Origin: Desmodesmus armatus
Lineage: Eukaryota; Chlorophyta; Chlorophyceae; Sphaeropleales; Scenedesmaceae
Direction: 5' to 3'
NCBI GenBank assembly: GCA_007449985.2
Contig: VIIQ02000008.1
Span: 496,001-560,000 of the forward strand
Length of the DNA: 64,000 nucleotides
The position numbers and the translations under genes were made by a program. This document shows, piece after piece, positions 58,357 through 64,000 of the stretch. The stretch's first letter is position 1. Every line of letters starts with the position of its first letter. The notes below the pieces were generated by a model that had not been told where the DNA came from, did no database searches, and saw nothing but the letters and a program-made list of their open reading frames with translations.

Positions 58357-58912
58357 ATGTCAACTGCTTAGTATAGATTTGATTAGTGGAGGTTGTTGTT
58401 GATACCTGCTCTTGGGGTACTGTGTGCCATGTCAGCACTACTCAACACCCTGGAAGGGTGACTGGTGAGCACCCAGTCAGGACCAGCTGGTCCTGTAAGT
58501 CCTGTTATGTCGGGCACGCCCACTGTTCAACCATGAAGGTGAACCTGCTCTCCTTATGCTTGAAGTGTGTGAAAGGTCATGCATGAACCCCTACACATTC
58601 ATGCTGAGGTGATGCATCATATGACTGGCACCAATGTTTGCCCCACAGCTTGCTGATGCACAGGCTGGCCTCGTGTGTTCCTCAAAAGCAAATCTCAGCT
58701 ATTATTGACTGCAATGGTGAGATCTGTACACGTACTGGTTACGTGCGTTACCGCAGTCAATGTTGAGACGTGTACTAACAGTGTCAGCGACAAGCATTCA
58801 TCAACCCGCACGATACGTCCTGCTGCACGAAGATCCGTCAAAGCCACCCCCAGCAAAGCACTTGCTGCTTCACTATCACACTCTCGCTCCCGCCCAGTCT
58901 CCCTACAGCAAC
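58357..58912. promoter_or_regulatory. Intergenic between SDR B and ferredoxin
   Basis: About 550 bp on the same strand. The ferredoxin frame is open upstream to an ATG at 58760, but the upstream part lacks transit-peptide or conserved character, so I treat it as leader. Confidence 0.4.
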
Positions 58913-59698
58913 ATGGCAGCAGCTCTGTCCCTTCGCAGCCAGATGGCCGGGTGCACCACCATAAGGCCGGTGTCCAGGAGGACTGCAGTGCGCGTGCAGG
59001 CCTTCCAGGTCACGATGAAAACGCCTGAGGGTGCCTGCAAGAAGTTTGAACTGGAGGCTGGCAAGGACCTGCTGGAGGTAAGCAGCTGCTGCAGCTTTGG
59101 GCCCAGTGGCTGCCAAGGGATTGTGACCTGCATCATCTGAGCTGCCACAGCAGGGCTTGCACGTGGGCCTGCAGGATGACAGCAGTGCAGCCAGTTTGCT
59201 TGCAGCAGACCTGACCTCGTTTTCAACCAGGCTGGCAGTCACAGCTGTTTATTTCCATACTCGAAGCAGCACTGACTGCTGCAAAGTGCTCTCAGCACCA
59301 TTAGCCAACTTGCTACGCAACGTCACCACTCAACAGCCTCCCTTGACCGTACAGCTCACAGCCCATTCTGCCCCTCCATGTCATGTAATCACAGGGATCC
59401 CATTATGTTATGGGAGCCCAGCTGAACTGAGTCGTAACGCTGCTCTGCTGTCTTGACCCTTTCCCTGCAGGGTGCCCTTGCTGCTGGTGTGGAGGTGCCC
59501 AACCTGTGCAGGACAGGGACATGCGGCGCCTGCGCCTCTCGCCTGCTGTCCGGAGATGTTCACCGCTCAGACTTCCTGCTGGAGGATGAGCAGAAGGATG
59601 CAGGCTTCCTGCTGCTGTGCACCAGCACGTGCAAGTCTGACGTGGAGGTCATGACCCACCAAGAGACAGAGATGCACACCGTCCCCTTTGGCCTGTGA
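58913..59698 (+). CDS. Plant-type [2Fe-2S] ferredoxin, probably plastid
   Basis: Two exons: 58913-59077 and 59471-59698, giving 130 residues. The first roughly 30 residues (MAAALSLRSQMAG...RRTAVRVQA) are Ser/Arg/Ala-rich, like a chloroplast transit peptide. The mature domain starts FQVTMKTPEG. Cluster ligands are in CRTGTCGAC followed by LLLC, with LEDEQKDAGF between, as in photosynthetic-type ferredoxins. The spacing between the third and fourth Cys is 28 residues where the family usually has 29, and an extra Cys follows (CTSTC). It ends ETEMHTVPFGL, longer than typical. It would transfer electrons from photosystem I or FNR to a client enzyme. The deviations suggest a minor isoform, not the main photosynthetic ferredoxin. 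An upstream in-frame ATG at 58760 is less likely. Confidence 0.87.
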
Positions 59699-60934
59699 AG
59701 CTTTGGATTGAACCCCCCCTGGGTACTTGTGCATGTGCATGTATTTGTATCGTTGACTGTCCTGCAGCATGGGGGGCGCGCAAAGAGTGTCAGTACAGCC
59801 GCCCCAACGCTGTCAGTGACATGGTTTGTGCTGATGTGCATGGCACAGCCTGCTGGAGCCCGCATCTCAGCACTCACGCTTCATGCAGCATCAAGCGAGC
59901 TTGTTCCTGAGCTTGTCCCTTTGTACTTGTGTGGTTCCTGCAATTTCAGTGAGGCACAAGGCGGCCTGTTGCAGGCTGCTGCTTGACCAAGAACTCAATT
60001 CAAATGGTTTGGTTTGCGCATGTGTGTATCCTCATGCACCCCTGTAGGGCTCACCAGTGTGAGCTTTGAGTGTTGACGGATGAAGGCACTGTACCACACC
60101 CCAGCAGAGCCGTTGAGGTTGTGTGCAGCATGCTAGCTATACTTGTATCCTCTCTGCTTAACACACAGCAAGCGCAGTTTGCCCACAGCCATCTCACCCC
60201 ATTCTGCCCTGTTTGTCAATGCTGCCAGCAGTGCTTGCGCCACAAGCTGTTGGTTGTGCTCGAGCCTGTTGCTCTTGCTGCTCATCTTGCCAGCTTACAT
60301 CACGCAGTAGGGCTTGCAAAGTGCTTGCAAAGTGCTCGTGTGACATCATATGAGAGTGTCTCAAGTGTCAGTGTTGGTACAACGAGGGTGCATGGTTGTC
60401 GGCCTGGCACAGTCATCTGCAGGGACGCACACGTGTTGGGCACTGGTGCTGATTCATGGAGAGATGAGAGGGGGTGGTCTTGTGCTCCTGTTGAGATGCA
60501 TGGGCGCTGAGAAGCACCCTGGCCACTTACTGCAAACAGCATGTCAACACGGCATGTGTTCTTGGCAATCTTGATGTGGTAACACCTGCCAAGACACCCA
60601 TCTGCATTACCAGTGGTGCCATTTTGTCAAGGCTGATTGGCCCAGTTGCCTGGTGCGTTTGGCAGAAATGAACAGAGAAGGCGTCATAGCTGAACAATCT
60701 TCACTGGCCAATAGCGTGCAGTTGCTGAGATGGCCAGCTTTCTAGTCTGGCAGCACTTCAGAACACTAGCGCTATCGGTGACGATATGATGTGTCATGCT
60801 TGCTCACCACCCCCTGGGTGACACTTGGATCAACACCTAGCTATCACAGCACTTACTGGCAGGGGTAGTAAGGGCTCTAAGGTCTCTTATTTACCCTGCT
60901 TACTGGCAAGCAGTACAACAGCAATACAAAGTTG

Positions 60935-61133
60935 TTACAAGCGGTCCCTGATTAGGTTGTCAACGGCCAAGCAGTCACGGCAGTAGGTTGCAGTGCTTAC
61001 ACCGTTGCTTACACTGTCAAACACCCACTTTGATTGGGGCTTGCGGTCAGGTCCCATTCGAGTTGCAAATGTTGGCAGGGCTGTGGCGGCACACTGTGCC
61101 TTGGGGGAAAGCAGTTTGGGTTTCAGTGGTAGC

Positions 61134-61171
<38 letters not shown>

Positions 61172-61564
61172 AGCCAGCACGGGACAGCGCTCACAGCAGC
61201 AGCAGCGGGCCCCCAGTGGCGACGGCAGCAGCAGCAGCATGAGCAGCGGGGTTGCTGCTGATGAACCTACGGCCTGCCAGCTGCAGCTGCTTAGCTTCTG
61301 CCAGAGATCACAGTGTGATGGCCACATGGGCTGGGTATCAACTTCCTCTTGCTCAGGTGTTGCAACACAGTCACTGCATTGCAGCGTGCGATAAACTGTC
61401 CATTCCTTTCCCCCGTGCTGTTGACAGCGCCTGATGGGTGATACCACATGACCACAAGCTTCACCAGTGCATGTCAACACAAAGCTGCACACCATGTCCC
61501 AGGAGGACCACAGCAACATGCCGAGTTTCCTGCATACACCCTGCATGCAGGTACGTGACGGCAA
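60935..61564 (-). pseudogene. Unassigned open frame, possibly a decayed transposase-like C terminus
   Basis: The minus frame reads EWTVYRTLQCSDC near its upstream half and YCRDCLAVDNLIRDRL at its end. CxxC pairs and an RDxxAxxN string of this sort occur at the zinc-ribbon and RuvC-III end of TnpB/Fanzor-type proteins. The order and spacing do not fit cleanly, and a CAG repeat (poly-Leu in this frame) sits between. It may be a chance frame. I give it only as a candidate. Confidence 0.15.
61139..61167. repeat. CAG trinucleotide run
   Basis: About nine to ten consecutive CAG/AGC triplets outside any supported coding region. Confidence 0.85.
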
Positions 61565-61957
61565 CCTCCGAGGTGCACATACAGCGCATACATGCTATGC
61601 TGGCTCCGACAGTACATAGTAACCTGGCCCCTGGGTGTGATAGGCACACACTGTGCCAGCTGCAACGCGGCGCACACCATCCCGCAAGTTCGCAGCATCC
61701 CACAAGTTTGCAAATGGGTTGGGTTTGGCACACCATGCACAAGTGAGCTCCTGTTCAGGCTGATCACAAGCAAGGCCAATTATCCAGTGAAATCCACGCA
61801 GTAGTACTTGCTCGCCGCCACGCATCAGCACTGCTAGTGCTGCTGTATATCACCACACTGCTTGGCTGGGGCTAGCCCTGCATCTTGCTGTCAAGCACAC
61901 AGCCACCTGCAGGGCCCCTGCTGCTGGCCTGTTGCATGGCTGTCCTGCTCTGCTCCA

Positions 61958-63914
61958 TCACCACTGCAGGTGGTTTTCGTGTATGTCTCTGAACCATGGC
62001 AGCATCATGGCCGCCAGACCCTCGGGGTTGTCTGAGTGCAGCCAGTGGCCTGCACGCTCTAGGCAGTGCATCTGCAGGCACGGCAGACACCAGCACCCAG
62101 CACCAGGTTGACTTGCGTACACCACAAGGTGATGTGTAGGAGAGTACCTAGTGCTGGCGGCAAAATGCTCAATCCTGAATGGTGAAGCGGTACAATGTGC
62201 TGGGGCCTTGCGGAACACATGCTCACAGAGTTCGTTTGTGTCACATGCTGCAGCAGGGTGACGATGCGTGGTGCCATGTTGGGAGGTTGTGCTGCAGGCA
62301 CAAGCGGGATGGCCAGGCAAGCAAGACCCAGCACCCCCTGCTTTCCCAGGCTGCAACACATACCCCGTCCAGCAACATGCTGTGTCACAGCATACACCCC
62401 CTTCTGTGCGCAGTCGGCCGCAATGTGCGAGCGACTCTGGCTGGTCCAAGACACACGCAAATCACTTGTCATCATGCCCACCTGCCAATGCAGGTACCCA
62501 CACCAGTGACACCTCATCAGGGTATGCCGGCGCCCCCCCCCCCCCCGCCCTTGAACCCTAGCACCCTAGCAAGTGCATCCCAGCCCCAGCCCCAACCCCA
62601 GTGCAGTAACAGCCCCTCACCTGCAGCTGCCCCACCTCCTCAGGTGCCTCTGCTGCATGGCCCTGCCAGGCCTCCTCCGCGTCCTGCAGCTGAGCCAGCA
62701 TGTGGGGGGTCCACCTGTCCGAGCGCTCACCCCGCACCAGGTGCACCACGCTGCCAGGAGGGGGCCGCGTCAACACATCCCAGTAGCTACTCAACCTGCA
62801 GGGTGCGCATGTTTGCAGTGTAGTCAGGTGTGCGCCATGTCACCGTGACAACCTTGCGTGCGTATTGGACATACAGTGCGTATTAGACATGCAACAACCT
62901 TGTGTGCATATTGGACATACAGTGCTTGCGCAGGTGTGTGCGAGTTGTGTGAGCATTTGCAGCTTGCTAGTTGCTGGAGCTGTGTCTGACAGGTAGCTGA
63001 AGGATCAAACATGGACAAATGCGCAAGCAGAAGGCGCTGATGGGGCAACCCAAGGGATGGTGGTGTGGCCGCCCTGAGGGAGTAAACACAGCTGAATGCA
63101 ACACGCTACCTCAGCTGCTGACACACCGCTTCCCCAGGGGTTTCGTCACACAGAGACATCACTCCTGACTTCCTCTCCCCTCACAAAACCGCAGTGTCTC
63201 CCCTAAAACCTGCCCCCTTCCCCTCACCTGTAGGAGTTGTAAAGTGCAGCTGCACCCTGGATGTCAAAGATCCAGTCAAGCTTCTGATCGCCATTGCTGC
63301 CATTGTCGTTGCTGCCATTGCTGCCTGCAAACCTACCCCCTGGCGCCAGGCTGGTGCCCAGCCACTGTGCGATAGGCAGGGGGATGCCCTTGGACTCTAA
63401 CAACCTGCACAGCACAGGACAGCACGCACAGCATTGCGCAGCACATGCCGACGCAACACAAGGCACACAATAGTAACCACAGCACAGCGTCAGGTGAAGC
63501 GCACTGCACTGAGGCTGACTGTGCAGCCCTGCACTGCCTGGCTGCTGGCTTGCCGCTGGTACCTGTGATGGTCCAAAGCTGACCATCATGGTGTGCTCTG
63601 GCAATCATCCAGCAGGCTGCTGTGAACCCAAAGACTGTGTGGACCACACATATCATGCAGCCTGTGTTGATTACTGACATGTTTGTCAGTTACAGGCACA
63701 TAAAGATGATAAACAAGTACGTAGAACCCTATAGCCCAGGCCACGACCAGGAACAGCCCTGGGTACTCTGCACCCCCCCCCCCCACCTGTAGAGCTCCTG
63801 TCTGTTGCTGAGGGGTGTGGGTATGGAGTGGATCAATTGGATGATCTTGCCCACACTGGTGGGTGCATCCACATCGATGGGTACCGTGCCAGGCTGGCTG
63901 TCCAGCACCCACAC
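61958..63914 (-). CDS. ABHD11-like alpha/beta hydrolase, C-terminal part (gene continues past right edge)
   Basis: Four exons on the minus strand: 63914-63787, 63404-63228, 62795-62621 and 62071-61958. The upstream exons lie beyond 64000, because 63915-64000 is intron ending in AG. The encoded 197 residues start VWVLDSQPGTVPID and include DWIFDIQGAAALYNSY, HLVRGERSDRWTP and CLERAGHWLHSDNPEGL. This order matches plant ABHD11-like proteins (Arabidopsis At4g10030 type: VWALD, FSWVFDLEG, LKAERS, AGHWVHADNPDGL). The catalytic His is in AGHWLH. The nucleophile Ser and the oxyanion region would be in the missing 5' exons. ABHD11 relatives are esterases/lipases of mitochondria or plastids; the substrate here is unknown. 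An Asn/Gly/Ser repeat (SNGSNDNGSNG) is inserted in the second exon. Confidence 0.8.
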
Positions 63915-64000
63915 CTGACAGGGCACATGCCAGCAAAAAGAACACCACCCACGCAACAGGCACAAGCATCAAGCACGTGCAATGCGCTTGTCAACACACG

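Larger units (their letters stand above)
59699..61957. other. Intergenic: ferredoxin 3' flank, CAG repeat and an unassigned frame
   Basis: 2.3 kb without a confident gene. It includes a CAG run at about 61139-61167 that keeps frames open on both strands (minus 61564-60935, 209 codons; plus 60993-61394). See the separate low-confidence entry. The rest shows only the ferredoxin 3' flank and short GCATGC-like words. Confidence 0.4.

Noticed and set aside
1..64000. CRISPR arrays, bacterial operons, rRNA and tRNA genes
   Set aside because: No spaced identical repeats of CRISPR type, no recognisable rRNA sequence and no tRNA cloverleaf that I could support. Intron structure shows nuclear eukaryotic DNA.

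Overview
The window looks like nuclear DNA of an intron-rich green alga, most likely a flagellated chlorophyte of the Chlamydomonas type. That placement is inference. It rests on about 98 introns that I could place with consistent reading frame, high GC, abundant CAG/CTG repeats coding Gln/Ala/Ser runs, a plastid-type ferredoxin, a plant-type SnRK2 kinase, a plant-type ABHD11-like hydrolase and an intraflagellar-transport gene. I built the gene models by hand from splice signals, phase continuity and recalled family sequences. No alignment software was used.

Layout, left to right. 1-516 (-): 5' end of a gene with a presequence-like N terminus, running off the left edge. 1020-4669 (-): NAF1, the H/ACA snoRNP assembly factor. 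5039-8380 (+): a NELF-A-like protein, divergent from NAF1. 8942-14219 (-): secreted subtilisin/proteinase K-type protease. 14853-16693 (+): protein with an NLP-type GAF-like N terminus and no RWP-RK domain. 16694-19940: no supported gene. 19941-29212 (+): IFT144/WDR19, 23 exons. 29668-32604 (+): SnRK2 kinase, 10 exons. 34226-43645 (-): VPS53 (GARP/EARP tethering), 21 exons, with a retrotransposon in intron 11. 44085-49494 (+): purple acid phosphatase with a type II membrane anchor and a long Ala/Thr/Pro tail. 51421-53107 (-): second copy of the same retrotransposon. 53172-55339 and 55933-58356 (+): tandemly duplicated SDR oxidoreductases. 58913-59698 (+): [2Fe-2S] ferredoxin. 61958-63914 (-): 3' part of an ABHD11-like alpha/beta hydrolase that continues past the right edge.

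These are separate housekeeping and regulatory genes, not an operon. The clearest evolutionary story is at 51-58 kb. An SDR gene was duplicated together with its upstream region. A 5'-truncated non-LTR retrotransposon then landed between the upstream block and the start codon of the left copy, leaving an 11-bp target-site duplication. A near-identical copy sits in VPS53 with a 13-bp duplication, so the family moved recently. The most biologically unusual gene is the NELF-A-like one, because promoter-proximal pausing factor NELF is generally described as missing from the plant lineage.
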